The notes under the pieces: model-generated
What the model was told of the DNA's origin: nothing
Database searches by the model: none
The model's input: only the letters and a program-made list of their open reading frames with translations
Shown: piece by piece, positions 1 to 10,081 of the stretch
Layout of the letters: each line of letters starts with the position of its first letter
Position numbering within the stretch: the first letter of the stretch is position 1
Origin: Halomonas socia
GTDB taxonomy: Bacteria > Pseudomonadota > Gammaproteobacteria > Pseudomonadales > Halomonadaceae
Assembly (NCBI RefSeq): GCF_010977575.1
Contig: NZ_CP048812.1
Coordinates: 1,984,001 to 2,048,000 of the forward strand
Direction: 5' to 3'
Length of the DNA: 64,000 nucleotides
Program-made: the position numbers and the translations under genes

Positions 1-1345
1 CCAGGCTCGGCCCGATGGTGCGTTCCTGCACGAAGTAGATGGGCGCGGCCAGCGAGCCGGAGCGCAGCAGCAGGGCCAGGTCGGCGGCCTCGGTGGGCGA
101 GTCGAGCCCGGTGATGCGGAAGCTGTTGCCCAGTGCGCTTTGGATGGTCGCCAGGCTGATCAAACCGCGCTCGGTGTAGGGCTCGCGCACCTCCACCTCT
201 TCGCCATCCTCGATCACCGTGGTGGTACGGGTGTTGTGCTCGATGAACAGCACCGCCATGTTACGGCCGATATTGGTGCGTGTGGCGCGGTTCATCAGCG
301 TGCCGCCAGTGCCGTCGAGGTTGATATTGACCTGTGGGCGGCCGTTCTCGTCGAAGCTGCGGTTGGCGTTGGAGACACTGTCGCCGGTGAGGATCACGTC
401 GCGCATCAGGTCGGCGGTGCGCGTCTCGTCGTTGCGGAAACTGAACGACTCGGTCTCGTTATCCGGTGTATCGGGGCGCGCCTCGAGGCGGAATTCGAGG
501 TTAGCAGTGGCGCCCACCACGCGCTTGGCGGCGGCGGTGTCCTGCACGCCGGGCAGTTCGACCACGATGCGGTCGGGGCCCTGGCGCTGCACCATCGGCT
601 CGGCCACGCCGAGCTCGTCGACGCGGTTGCGCAGGGTGGTCAGGTTCTGGTTGACCGCATAGTCCTGCAGCTCGTTGACCGCCTGGTCGGTCATGGTCAT
701 CACCAGGCTGGCGCCGCGGCCATCGCCCTGGTTGCTGTAGTCGAAGTCGGGGAACTCGCGGCTGATCAGGGTACGGGCGCGGTCGCGATCTTCATCGTTG
801 ATGAAGGTCAGCATCAGGTCACGGCCGTCGATCTCGGTGTTGCGATAGCGGATCCGCTCGCCGCGCAGCATCTCGCGCATGGCGCTGGCGTTGACCTCGA
901 GGCGCTGCTCCACGGCGGCGTCCATATCCACTTCGAGCAGGAAGTGCACCCCGCCGCGCAGGTCGAGACCCAGAGTCATCGGCGAGGCGGCCAGGTTCGA
1001 CAGCCACTGGGGCGTCGACTCAGCGAGATTGAGGGCGATGACGTAGTCGTCGCCATCGATGATGTCGCCGATCAATTCGCGGGCGGCGTGCTGATCGTCG
1101 GCCTCGGTGAGGCGGATCAGCACCGCGTCATCGCTGATGTCGGTGGCGCTGACGGTGATCCCGGCCTCATCGAGGGCAGACTGGATCTGTTCTAGCTGCT
1201 GCTCGTTGATCGGGGCCTCGCTGCGGGCGCTGCTGATCTGTATGGCGGGGTCCGCCTGGAACAGATTGGGCAGCGAGTAGATCAGGCCCACGACGAGTAC
1301 GAGAAGTATGAGCAGATACTTCCACAGGGGATATCGGTTGAGCAT
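1..1345 (-). CDS. secD: Protein translocase subunit SecD (C-terminus beyond window)
   Basis: SecD is the inner-membrane partner of SecF that helps SecYEG complete protein export using the proton gradient. Translating the minus strand from the ATG at 1345 gives one N-terminal membrane segment (KYLLILLVLVVGLIYSLPNL), then the large periplasmic domain with the SecD signature GLDLRGGVHF and later the VELPGVQD and RNRVDELGV motifs. The frame is open to the window edge, so the last membrane segments are missing. It is the distal gene of the queA-tgt-yajC-secD run, the usual gammaproteobacterial order, and secF would be expected next, outside the window. Identity is secure. Confidence 0.95.
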   Translation of the reverse strand, partial: MLNRYPLWKYLLILLVLVVGLIYSLPNLFQADPAIQISSARSEAPINEQQLEQIQSALDEAGITVSATDISDDAVLIRLTEADDQHAARELIGDIIDGDDYVIALNLAESTPQWLSNLAASPMTLGLDLRGGVHFLLEVDMDAAVEQRLEVNASAMREMLRGERIRYRNTEIDGRDLMLTFINDEDRDRARTLISREFPDFDYSNQGDGRGASLVMTMTDQAVNELQDYAVNQNLTTLRNRVDELGVAEPMVQRQGPDRIVVELPGVQDTAAAKRVVGATANLEFRLEARPDTPDNETESFSFRNDETRTADLMRDVILTGDSVSNANRSFDENGRPQVNINLDGTGGTLMNRATRTNIGRNMAVLFIEHNTRTTTVIEDGEEVEVREPYTERGLISLATIQSALGNSFRITGLDSPTEAADLALLLRSGSLAAPIYFVQERTIGPSL

Positions 1346-1480
1346 GCAGGCCCTGCCTTGTAGCTGACTGACGGCGACGCTGACGCAGTGACGTGGCGTA
1401 TACCAGAAGGGTTCGGCGCTTGGACAGGTGCTGCGCCCGAGGGTTCGCTCGGACGCGGCACGCTGATGGTGCACCGCAAA

Positions 1481-1813
1481 TCAGATGGACTTGAGGGTGC
1501 CCTTGGGCAGCACGGCGGCCACGGCGTTCTTCTGCACGTTGATCTCGGTGCCTTCGGCGACTTCCATGGTGAAGAACTCGCTGTCGTCGCTGACCTTGGT
1601 GATGCGACCCAGCACGCCACCGCCGATCACCACTTCATCGCCCTTGGAGAGGCTCGAGACCAACTGCTTGTGCTGCTTGGCCCGCTTGGCCTGCGGGCGC
1701 CACAGCAGGAAGTAGAAGATGGCCACGAAACCGACCAGCATGATGATCTGGGCCATACCGCCACCGGCGGCGCCGCCTTCGGCATAGGCCGGCGAGATGA
1801 AGAAGTCCAGCAT
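1481..1813 (-). CDS. yajC: Sec translocon accessory subunit YajC
   Basis: Small single-pass inner-membrane protein that associates with SecDF. The 110 residues hold an N-terminal membrane helix (about residues 18-38, GGGMAQIIMLVGFVAIFYFL) followed by the family hallmark RPQAKRAKQHK and a cytosolic beta-rich domain (SLSKGDEVVIGGGVLGRI). Length is normal for the family. It lies 135 bases upstream of secD and 53 bases downstream of tgt on the same strand, so it is very probably cotranscribed with both. Confidence 0.95.
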   Translation of the reverse strand: MLDFFISPAYAEGGAAGGGMAQIIMLVGFVAIFYFLLWRPQAKRAKQHKQLVSSLSKGDEVVIGGGVLGRITKVSDDSEFFTMEVAEGTEINVQKNAVAAVLPKGTLKSI

Positions 1814-1866
1814 GAGACGTTATCTCCTGAGAAACGAAAGGTTACGGCAAGGGTCAGCGCGCCGCG

Positions 1867-3021
<1,155 letters not shown>

Positions 3022-3041
3022 TCACTGAGCGGCTTGGCGAC

Positions 3042-4082
3042 TCAACGCGTCTTGCGCGTCAACAGCATGGCATCGCCGTAGCTGAAAAAGGCGTAGCGCT
3101 CGGCCACCGCCTCGCGGTAGGCGGCCATCATGGTGTCATAGCCGGTAAAGGACGACACCAGCATTAGCAGCGTCGACTCCGGCAGGTGGAAGTTGGTGAT
3201 CAGGGCGTCGACGCACAGCCACTCATAGCCGGGGTAGATGAAGATATCGGTCTCGCCGCGATAGGGTGCAATCTCGCCGCTGCCACTCTTCTGGCACGCC
3301 GACTCCAGGCAGCGAACGCTGGTGGTGCCCACCGCGATCACCCGCCTGCCGGCGGCGCGGGCGGCCTGTACCTTGGCGCAGGCGGTCTCGTCGACCTCGA
3401 TCCACTCGCTGTGCATATGGTGGTCGCGAATATCGTCGGCGCGCACCGGCTGGAAGGTGCCGGCGCCGACGTGCAGGGTCACGAAGGCGCTCTCCACGCC
3501 CTTGTCGGCCAGTGCTTCGAGCAGCGGCTCATCGAAGTGCAGCCCGGCGGTGGGCGCGGCCACCGCGCCATCGCGGCGCGCATAGACGGTCTGGTAGCGC
3601 TCGCGGTCGGCGAGCTCGTCCTCGCGGGTGATATAAGGCGGCAGTGGCATATGGCCGTGGCGCTCGAGCAGCGTGATCATCGGCGTCTCGCCCAGGAAGC
3701 GCAGCTCGAACAGCGCCTCGCGGCGGCCCTCGACCACGGCGCGCACGTCACCCTCGAAGATCAGCTCGGTGCCCGGCTTTGGCGACTTGCTGGCGCGGAT
3801 ATGCGCCAGGCCGCGGTGAGCGTCCAGCGGGCGCTCCAGCAGCATCTCGACCTTGCCGCCGCTGGCCTTGTGGCCGTGCAGGCGCGCCGGAATCACCCGG
3901 GTGTCGTTGAACACCAGCAGATCGCCAGGCTCGAGTAGTGCGAGCAGGTCGGGGAAGCGGCGGTGGCTGAGCTCGCCGCTGGCGCCGTCGACGCACAGCA
4001 GACGACAGTCGCTGCGCCGCTCGGAGGGATAGCGAGCAATCAGCTCCTCGGGGAGGTCGTAATGGAAATCGGCACGCAGCAT
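3042..4082 (-). CDS. queA: S-adenosylmethionine:tRNA ribosyltransferase-isomerase
   Basis: QueA transfers the ribosyl part of SAM to preQ1-modified tRNA, making epoxyqueuosine, the step after Tgt. The protein shows the family N-terminus ([19 protein letters not shown]), the [14 protein letters not shown] motif and the [15 protein letters not shown] and VGAGTFQPV motifs. The start [10 protein letters not shown] matches the family; an in-frame ATG nine bases further out (4091) is an alternative. First gene of the queA-tgt-yajC-secD run; 35-53 base gaps separate the following two genes. Confidence 0.95.
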   Translation of the reverse strand: MLRADFHYDLPEELIARYPSERRSDCRLLCVDGASGELSHRRFPDLLALLEPGDLLVFNDTRVIPARLHGHKASGGKVEMLLERPLDAHRGLAHIRASKSPKPGTELIFEGDVRAVVEGRREALFELRFLGETPMITLLERHGHMPLPPYITREDELADRERYQTVYARRDGAVAAPTAGLHFDEPLLEALADKGVESAFVTLHVGAGTFQPVRADDIRDHHMHSEWIEVDETACAKVQAARAAGRRVIAVGTTSVRCLESACQKSGSGEIAPYRGETDIFIYPGYEWLCVDALITNFHLPESTLLMLVSSFTGYDTMMAAYREAVAERYAFFSYGDAMLLTRKTR

Positions 4083-4198
4083 GGAAGCCATGACTCACAG
4101 TGATAGTGACATCGATACCTTGCCCACAGCCGCCGACTCGACCGCCTGGACAAGCGGCACAGGATACCCGTTTCACTGCGCAAAGTCAGGCCGCCCGA

Positions 4199-4226
4199 TT
4201 GACCTGCCAAGCGGCCCACGTATAAT
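4199..4226 (+). promoter_or_regulatory. Sigma-70 promoter of tRNA-Leu
   Basis: A -35 box TTGACC (4199-4204) and a perfect -10 box TATAAT (4221-4226) are 16 bases apart and end 12 bases before the first base of the tRNA, so transcription would start within the last few bases before it. Confidence 0.75.
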
Positions 4227-4238
4227 GCATCGCGCGTT

Positions 4239-4325
4239 GCCGGCGTGGCGGAATTGGTAGACGCAGCGGATTCAAAATCCGCCGGGTGCAAGCCCTTGTC
4301 GGTTCGAGTCCGACCGCCGGTACCA
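4239..4325 (+). tRNA. tRNA-Leu (anticodon CAA)
   Basis: The 87 bases fold as a class II tRNA. The acceptor stem is GCCGGCG paired with CGCCGGT (a terminal G-U pair), the anticodon stem GCGGA/TCCGC encloses the loop TTCAAAA (anticodon CAA), a long variable arm follows, then the T arm with GGTTCGAGTCC. CCA is encoded. The tRNA is convergent with the adjacent island integrase and is the presumed attachment site. Confidence 0.95.
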
Positions 4326-4331
4326 GTTAGA

Positions 4332-4364
4332 AAACAGTCGCTTACGAGCGGCTGTTTGCGTTTC
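4332..4364 (+). terminator. Rho-independent terminator after tRNA-Leu
   Basis: An 11-base-pair stem (4332-4342 with 4347-4357, one G-T pair) with the tetraloop TACG is followed by GCGTTTCT. It overlaps the last bases of the convergent integrase gene. It may act in both directions. Confidence 0.7.
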
Positions 4365-5406
4365 TACCCTCCCTATTTCTAGTGTGTGGTCGCAGTTTGG
4401 TCGCAGTTTGGTCGCAGAAGGCCCCGCTCAAGCTCGGCAGGCGGGAGCCGATATCGTCCAGCCCCGCATCGAACATGTGCGAGTAGCGGCTGGTGACGAT
4501 CAGGCTGGAATGCCCCAGCAGATCGCGCACCGTGGTCATGCTCTCGCCGGCCTGTGCCAGCATGCTGGCATAGCTGTGGCGCAGGTCGTGAAAGCGCAGA
4601 TCGGGCCGCCCCACGGTCTGGCGAGCATGTTCCCACACCGTTCGCAGCCGATGATAGGTGGTAGCGAACGGTAGCTCCTCCAGCCATGCCCGGGCGTCTT
4701 CCGGTACCGGCACCACCCGGGCCTTGCCGCTTTTCGTCTGGTCTGGTCGCAGCAGGATGCGACCACCTTGGACGTTCTGCGGGTCCAGAGCCAGCAGCTC
4801 TCCCTGGCGCAGCCCGGTGAGCGCTGCCAGGGCGATCACCCGCTTCTCGACAATCGAGTGATCGGGGATGGCTTTTAGCAGCTGACCTACCTGCTCGATG
4901 GTCAGGTACACATGCCGTTCGTTCTTCGGCATCTTCTTACGGATCTTGTCGCCCAGGGGGCGATCCAGCCATTCCCATTCCCGATAGGCAAGGTTCAGCA
5001 CCCGCTTGATCACCTGCAGATGATTGTTGATGGTGCTCTGCGCTCGCCCTTGCTTGCGAAGGTCTCGGGCCATTTCGCGAGCCTTGTCGACGCTGTCCAT
5101 TCCGAGCAGTACCCGGTCGCCCATGTAGCGAGTCACCGGGCGGATGGCCTTCGTCTGGCTAGCCACGTCGTACTCGTCGATCCATCTTTCGAGCCCCTCA
5201 ATGAAGGTGCGCCGCGGTTGGCGCCCCATCGCCTCACCCTGGAAAGCCGCTTCGTTCAACTCTGCCTGGCGCTTCGCTGCGTACTCTCGCGCCTGCCGCT
5301 CCCCCTCTCGATCCCCCGTAAACGATCGTTGATGTCGTTGACCGTGGTACGTTTCCGTGACCACCCACCGGTTCCTTTTTTCCCTGTATCTGACTGTGAT
5401 TCCCAT
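4342..5406 (-). CDS. Tyrosine recombinase (island integrase)
   Basis: Site-specific recombinase that would insert and excise the island at tRNA-Leu. The 354 residues have an N-terminal arm-type domain (about 1-60), a SAM-like core-binding domain (70-160) and the catalytic domain. The full catalytic set is visible: R200 (TGLRQGEL), K225 (TKSGK), H273 and R276 (HDLRHS), H299 (GHSS) and Y308 (SRYSHM). The 3' end lies 16 bases from the tRNA CCA. Its start overlaps the upstream excisionase-like gene by about 150 bases, which is unusual. No second copy of the tRNA end was found in the window, so the far attachment site is probably outside it. Confidence 0.93.
   Translation of the reverse strand: MGITVRYREKRNRWVVTETYHGQRHQRSFTGDREGERQAREYAAKRQAELNEAAFQGEAMGRQPRRTFIEGLERWIDEYDVASQTKAIRPVTRYMGDRVLLGMDSVDKAREMARDLRKQGRAQSTINNHLQVIKRVLNLAYREWEWLDRPLGDKIRKKMPKNERHVYLTIEQVGQLLKAIPDHSIVEKRVIALAALTGLRQGELLALDPQNVQGGRILLRPDQTKSGKARVVPVPEDARAWLEELPFATTYHRLRTVWEHARQTVGRPDLRFHDLRHSYASMLAQAGESMTTVRDLLGHSSLIVTSRYSHMFDAGLDDIGSRLPSLSGAFCDQTATKLRPHTRNREGRNANSRS
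4388..4417. repeat. 11-bp tandem repeat at the integrase 3' end
   Basis: Unit GGTCGCAGTTT occurs 2.7 times in a row. It lies in the integrase coding sequence (encoding about QTATKLR) 60-90 bases from the tRNA end. Such repeats near an attachment site can be arm-type integrase binding sites; that role is inferred. Confidence 0.6.
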
Positions 5407-5600
5407 GTTTCGCGTTCCTCAGGCTGAGGGCCGCGCTTGCAGCTCTCAGCGTACCTCTCCACTGCGCTCCGCTCAAAGCGAACCGCACTGCCGATTTGAA
5501 CGAAGCCGATGCGGTGCTTGTTGCCGTACACCCAGCTGATGCTCATGCCCAGCCATTCAGCGACCTGATAGGGCCGTAGTAGTGCCTTGGTCATGATCAC
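5256..5600 (-). CDS. AlpA-like helix-turn-helix protein, probable excisionase
   Basis: A 114-residue protein whose first 55 residues form a winged-helix DNA-binding domain of the AlpA/MerR-like excisionase kind (LRPYQVAEWLGMSISWVYGN ... IGSAVRFERSAVERYAE). Such proteins sit next to integrases and steer excision. The last 50 residues are charged and low in complexity and are encoded opposite-frame to the integrase start, so the functional protein may be shorter. The N-terminal fold is clear; the excisionase role comes from context. Confidence 0.7.
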   Translation of the reverse strand: MIMTKALLRPYQVAEWLGMSISWVYGNKHRIGFVQIGSAVRFERSAVERYAESCKRGPQPEERETWESQSDTGKKGTGGWSRKRTTVNDINDRLRGIERGSGRRESTQRSARQS

Positions 5601-5806
5601 TGCCTCGTATTAACCACGTTATGGCTGGATGGTCGCAGGCTGTTATCGGCTTCAGAACAGCAGTGCATAAAGCATGGAAAAGATTATCAGGCCTGGGTGT
5701 TGACTTTTTTGCTCTCTTGTGATTATAAGGGAGTAAAGCGCATTGAAAGAACGTGACTTATTGGCAGCCCCCTGGTGGCATTGGATGAAGTAAGGATGAT
5801 AAATTC

Positions 5807-6553
5807 ATGATTTTTGAGCCTAGCCCGTTCGGTCCCCGTGAAACAGATTCCGATGACGTATTTCCGGATTTTTGTAGTTTATGGGATCAGTTGAGAGAGC
5901 TCTCGGATCTTTTGCGTCATCTAAATCAAGAGATTGAAGTCATGTCGACCGATAGGCTTCGTGGCATTTTAGAAGATATTGAGAAAGGCGGTGTTGATCC
6001 CGAAGAAGACTGGAAAATTGAACTCGAATCTCTTTCCTCTAGCCGCGCTTTGTATAAGAAACGGACCGAGCATTTTTTGGCTGCTGAAAGGCAGGTTGTT
6101 TATTTTCAGGTCCTCTTTAATAAAAATCACACAATAGAAGCTTCAGTTCTAAAATCAGCCGAAAAAAAAGAATTCTACTTTCGTCTACATGCCAAGTTGG
6201 CAAATTGCTTAGTATGGGGGTGTTGGCATTATTATGTCTCTTTGAGTACTCATGCATCATTGAAAAAAAATGCTAATAACAAAGCGGAAAATGCTGCTCG
6301 TGTTCAAGCAGCTTGGCGCGAAGATTCCGAGGCTCTCTTGCGTACCTTAGTGAGGGGGCGTCTAAAAAAGCGTCCACATTACGGTTGGCCTAGCCGAGAT
6401 AAAACTGCTGTGCGTATTGCTACTTCTTTAGAGCCCTTCCTCAATGAGTTGGAAATCGATATTTCAGAAAGAGGGAATGATCTCATTCATCGGATTGATC
6501 TGATGATTGGTGATGATCTCACTCTTAAACGCATTCATATGGAAAATAGCTGA
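5807..6553 (+). CDS. Hypothetical protein
   Basis: No family recognised. The 248 residues look cytosolic, with two helical, probably coiled-coil stretches (around residues 27-60 and 65-100) and a basic segment RGRLKKRPHYGWPSRD near residue 185. A purine-rich AAGGATG lies upstream of the ATG. The gene is markedly more AT-rich than the core genes to the left, a sign of transfer, and stands alone between the excisionase and the DUF3987 gene, which is convergent with it. Confidence 0.6.
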   Translation: MIFEPSPFGPRETDSDDVFPDFCSLWDQLRELSDLLRHLNQEIEVMSTDRLRGILEDIEKGGVDPEEDWKIELESLSSSRALYKKRTEHFLAAERQVVYFQVLFNKNHTIEASVLKSAEKKEFYFRLHAKLANCLVWGCWHYYVSLSTHASLKKNANNKAENAARVQAAWREDSEALLRTLVRGRLKKRPHYGWPSRDKTAVRIATSLEPFLNELEIDISERGNDLIHRIDLMIGDDLTLKRIHMENS

Positions 6554-6673
6554 CAGCCTAAGTTGGCAGGAGGATCATGCGATGAGAGGCTCGCAAGCCC
6601 CTCATCTTACTTCCATAAAAAATAATAATTCCGATCATCTCGTCTGATAACGAGCATCAGTTAAATCTATAAA

Positions 6674-8284
6674 CTATATAACCCCTGAAAGTCCAGCGCT
6701 TGGTACGGTCTGGGCTTGTGGCTGTGGAGCGAACGGCTGGCAAGGCGTCAGGTCTAAAACTGTAGTCTTTCCATTCACGAACTGCATGACTTGTCCGTGG
6801 GCTTGTAGTTCCTCAATCGCAGCCAGCAGCCTGTCGCGATTGCGCAGTGGGTTTGGGCAGCGCTGACGGACCCAAGTGCGGGTTAGGCAGCGAACTCCAC
6901 GGTTCCGGTGACCTTGAAGCCAGTTATTGAGTTGCTGGGCATCCCGGCAAACCTGAGGTATCGGCTGGAACACTTCATGGAATATCACGGAGGACCAGTT
7001 GCACAGATCTATTGCCTGCAGGAGCGTCTCGGTAGTAATGGGGCCATCATGACCTTCGAAGAGGTGCAAATTTGCAGAAACGCGAGCAGCCATTTCAGCC
7101 AATTTCCCAGCATGATCTTGACTGTGCTCGAAGCGTCCTCCTGGCCTGTTTTCTGCTTCTATCTCATTGTAGTATTGAATCCAACAGAGTGCCGCTTCAT
7201 CACTGAAGCTGTGTGTCATGGGTTCCGTGTCAGGAGCAGTCAGTAAGAGGCGGTTTTCGCGCGCCAGTGTTTCCAAACGCCGCTCGGCTTCTCGCCATGC
7301 CTCCCAGATAGGATGTGGGGCATTAGGATCCAAGAACCGTTGCCCGCTCAATGGCAACGGTTGAATCACCAGAAGACGTGCATAAAAGCCAGCTTCTCTC
7401 ATCTCTTCACCCCGACTTTCCAAGTGGCTCTGTAGGACGCCGGGCTGTGTCATAGCCAAAAGGCCCAAGCTGACATCATCCAATTCCAGTGGAGGTTGGT
7501 TGACACGATCTACGGTGGTTCGGTCTCCGCTGAGAAGAGCATTTAGTTTTCCAAAGGCCTTGAACATTGCGCTATCAAACAGGGTTTTTCCTTCAGCAGT
7601 GATGAGGCTAGCACTGGGCATTTCCTTGGCGAGGTGTGTGAATAGGGAAGCATCAGTGGCATCCTCGAAGGCTAGGCGAAACCGGCGAGGCTTTGTGGGT
7701 CTAATTTTCTTATGTTCATCAAGTTTATGCTTAGTCTCACCTACTGGAAGCCCCTTGCTGTGCTCGCGTTTTATAGCACGCAGGAGCCCTTGACGCTCCG
7801 CATCCCATTCCGCTAGCTCTGTCTCATATTCTTCCATGCGCTTATTGCGCTCCTTACGCTCCTCACGTTCGACTTTCAGCAACGCTGCAAGCAGCAGCTT
7901 TAGAAGCGTTGATTTTCGTCCTCCAGAGGCGACAATAATCAAAATCGCGAGGCTGATTTGCTTAGTCTGGGAATTGGGTAGTGCCAGGCGATGGCGTCCC
8001 TGGCAGGAGGTGCTGATCACTGACAGCAATGCGTACATCACCATGTCTATTGGCACTTGCATGTGTTGACTAATCTCACGTGCTGAGCGCATGAACAGCG
8101 TATCAGACGGTCCAGTCAAATGGATCTGGCCAGGGGGGAGCAGCAGGGAAGAGCGTGGTTCCATAGGGTAGGCCATGAGGCGTCTCCGGTGGTTGGTGAA
8201 ATGCCGAGCTTCTGGCTCGACATCGTCACGGTAGAGAAGCCTGTCAAAGGCCCACAGGTCTGTGCTAAATTCACTGTGCTCCAA
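6674..8284 (-). CDS. DUF3987 (YfjI-like) island protein
   Basis: Matches the DUF3987 family of P-loop proteins found in genomic islands and prophages, often where replication genes sit. The P-loop is ASGGRKST (about residues 119-126), preceded by the family segment MQVPIDMVMYALLSVIS and followed by a charged coiled coil (about 135-185). FEDATDASLFTHLA and LITAEGKTLFDS are further family segments. Length (536) is normal. Function is not established; a helicase-like or replication role is only inferred. Confidence 0.75.
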   Translation of the reverse strand: MEHSEFSTDLWAFDRLLYRDDVEPEARHFTNHRRRLMAYPMEPRSSLLLPPGQIHLTGPSDTLFMRSAREISQHMQVPIDMVMYALLSVISTSCQGRHRLALPNSQTKQISLAILIIVASGGRKSTLLKLLLAALLKVEREERKERNKRMEEYETELAEWDAERQGLLRAIKREHSKGLPVGETKHKLDEHKKIRPTKPRRFRLAFEDATDASLFTHLAKEMPSASLITAEGKTLFDSAMFKAFGKLNALLSGDRTTVDRVNQPPLELDDVSLGLLAMTQPGVLQSHLESRGEEMREAGFYARLLVIQPLPLSGQRFLDPNAPHPIWEAWREAERRLETLARENRLLLTAPDTEPMTHSFSDEAALCWIQYYNEIEAENRPGGRFEHSQDHAGKLAEMAARVSANLHLFEGHDGPITTETLLQAIDLCNWSSVIFHEVFQPIPQVCRDAQQLNNWLQGHRNRGVRCLTRTWVRQRCPNPLRNRDRLLAAIEELQAHGQVMQFVNGKTTVLDLTPCQPFAPQPQAQTVPSAGLSGVI

Positions 8285-8402
8285 ACAAGCTGTTGTATTG
8301 ACTTTTCGTATAATTCATGTTCCCAGAAGCCAGTTCTCCATCGCCCGCGCTTCTCACCCGTTGATAGTCTTGCTACTCCTAGCAAAACAAGCAGTGCTCT
8401 AG

Positions 8403-9976
8403 CCCGAATATTGCACCAGGCATGAAAAAAGCGGCTGAAAATCGGTTATAATTCAAGAGCCTAACCAAGAATTAGCCGACACAGCCGCCATGACAAAATG
8501 TACCACGCCCACCGCCACCTTTCCACGCTGCAAAGGCCGTCAGATCACCGCCAGCTTCGATGGCGGCGAGGTCACCTCTGACGGTGGCATCCTGCTGCTG
8601 CGGCAGCTCGACCGCGAGATGGGCCTGACCCGCGCTATCGCTCGCCGGCTGAGTGATGACCGCGATCCTCAACGCTGCCTGCATCGCACCGAAACCCTGG
8701 TTCGGCAGCGCGTGTTTGGCCTGGCGCTGGGCTACGAGGATCTCAACGACCACCAGGCGCTGCGTCACGACATCGCCCTGCAGACCGCCGTCGATACCGA
8801 CGGCGTGCTGGCCAGCCAGTCCACGCTGTGTCGCTTCGAGCAGCAAGCCGATCGGGACTGGGCGGTCACCATCCACGAGGAAATGATCGAGCAGTTCATC
8901 CGCTCGTTCCGGCGGCCACCCAAGAAGCCGCTCTACCTCGACTTCGATGCCACCGACGACCGGGTGCACGGCCAGCAGCTCGGGCGGCACTTCAACGGCT
9001 ACTACAACCACTACATCTTTCTGCCGCTGTTCGTGTTCTGTGGCGATCAGCTGCTGGTCAGCTACCTTCGCCCGGCCTACCGAGATGCCGCCCACCACGC
9101 CGGCGCCATTCTTGCCCTGCTGGTTCGGCGGCTGCGCCAGGCGTGGCCTGAGGTAAAGGTCGTATTCCGCGGCGACAGCGGCTTCTGCCGCCCGCTGATC
9201 CTCAGTTGGTGCGAGCGCCACGGTGTCGACTACATCGTCGGCCTCGCCGGCAACCCGCGGCTGGCCAAGCTAGCCCTGGATATCGACTACGAGTCAGCTA
9301 TCCGCTTCGAGAAGACCCGTGAGAAGCAGCGAGTCTTCGGCTTCATCGAGTACGCCGCCAAGAGCTGGAAGAAGCGCCGACGAAAGGTGGTCGTCAAATC
9401 CGAGACCAGTTGGCGTGGCTTCAACACCCGCTATGTGGTCACCAGCCTGCGCGGCTGCAGCGCCGAGTGGCTCTATGACCACCGCTACTGTGCCCGAGGC
9501 GAGATGGAGAACCGTATCAAGGAGCAACAGTTCCTGTTCTCCGACCGCACCAGCTGCCACGAATGGTGGCCCAACCAGTACCGACTGCTGCTCTCGGGGC
9601 TGGCCTACCTACTCCTGGAGCGGCTGCGTCGGGTTTACCTCAGGCGCACAGCCTTCGCCCAGGCCCAGGTCAACACCCTCCGCCTGAAGCTGCTGAAGAT
9701 CGGCGCTGTCATCACCCGCAACACGCGCACGATTCGGCTGATGTTGAGCAGCCAGTACCCGGAGCAGGACCTCTTCCTGAAGCTGGCCAGCAAGCTGGTG
9801 CCGGGATAGCGCCGCGGCGTGCTGTCCCCGGCACAGAAAACACATGGGGGTTGGGGGCAGTGCGTCCTGAGCGCAGAAAATTGATCAAGAAATAGCCAAT
9901 CTCAAGCCCGTAGCGCCAATGTCTTCACCGAGCCTGAGATCTGGGAGCGTCTGGCCGGCCCGGTGCAACATCCGGG
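8403..9976 (+). mobile_element. Intact IS1380-family insertion sequence
   Basis: A 1574-base element with near-perfect terminal inverted repeats: the left end begins CCCGAATATTGCACC and the right end, read inward, begins CCCGGATGTTGCACC. It is flanked on both sides by CTAG (8399-8402 and 9977-9980), read as the 4-base target duplication. One transposase gene fills it. A second, truncated left end of the same kind lies at 13929-13983, also bordered by CTAG. It sits between the DUF3987 and Gp2-like genes and interrupts nothing visible. Confidence 0.85.
8490..9809 (+). CDS. IS1380-family transposase
   Basis: DDE transposase of 439 residues, full length for the family. The N-terminus has the characteristic FDGGEVTSDGGILLLRQLD. 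The likely catalytic acidic residues are in LDFDATDD (about 150), VVFRGDSGF (about 228) and the ARGEMENRIKEQQ motif (about 335). The C-terminal RLKLLKIGAVITRNTRTIRL is also typical. No frameshift, so the element may be active. Confidence 0.92.
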   Translation: MTKCTTPTATFPRCKGRQITASFDGGEVTSDGGILLLRQLDREMGLTRAIARRLSDDRDPQRCLHRTETLVRQRVFGLALGYEDLNDHQALRHDIALQTAVDTDGVLASQSTLCRFEQQADRDWAVTIHEEMIEQFIRSFRRPPKKPLYLDFDATDDRVHGQQLGRHFNGYYNHYIFLPLFVFCGDQLLVSYLRPAYRDAAHHAGAILALLVRRLRQAWPEVKVVFRGDSGFCRPLILSWCERHGVDYIVGLAGNPRLAKLALDIDYESAIRFEKTREKQRVFGFIEYAAKSWKKRRRKVVVKSETSWRGFNTRYVVTSLRGCSAEWLYDHRYCARGEMENRIKEQQFLFSDRTSCHEWWPNQYRLLLSGLAYLLLERLRRVYLRRTAFAQAQVNTLRLKLLKIGAVITRNTRTIRLMLSSQYPEQDLFLKLASKLVPG

Positions 9977-10081
9977 CTAGCCGTGGCAGTAAAGCAAACC
10001 GGCATCAGCATGAGAAAAGACCGGACAAGGCTGAGGTAATTGTCGCTAGACATAGGTCTTGTGGATGGGGCAGGGAGATGG

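Noticed and set aside
140-1195. Long plus-strand open frame opposite secD
   Set aside because: It is the mirror of a conserved gene, rich in H, A, V and G as antisense frames of GC-rich genes are, with no recognisable domain.
3186-3938. Long plus-strand open frame opposite queA
   Set aside because: Antisense shadow of queA, without family similarity or ribosome site.
4388-4417. 11-bp tandem repeat considered as a CRISPR trace
   Set aside because: No spacers, units far too short, and it lies within the integrase coding sequence.
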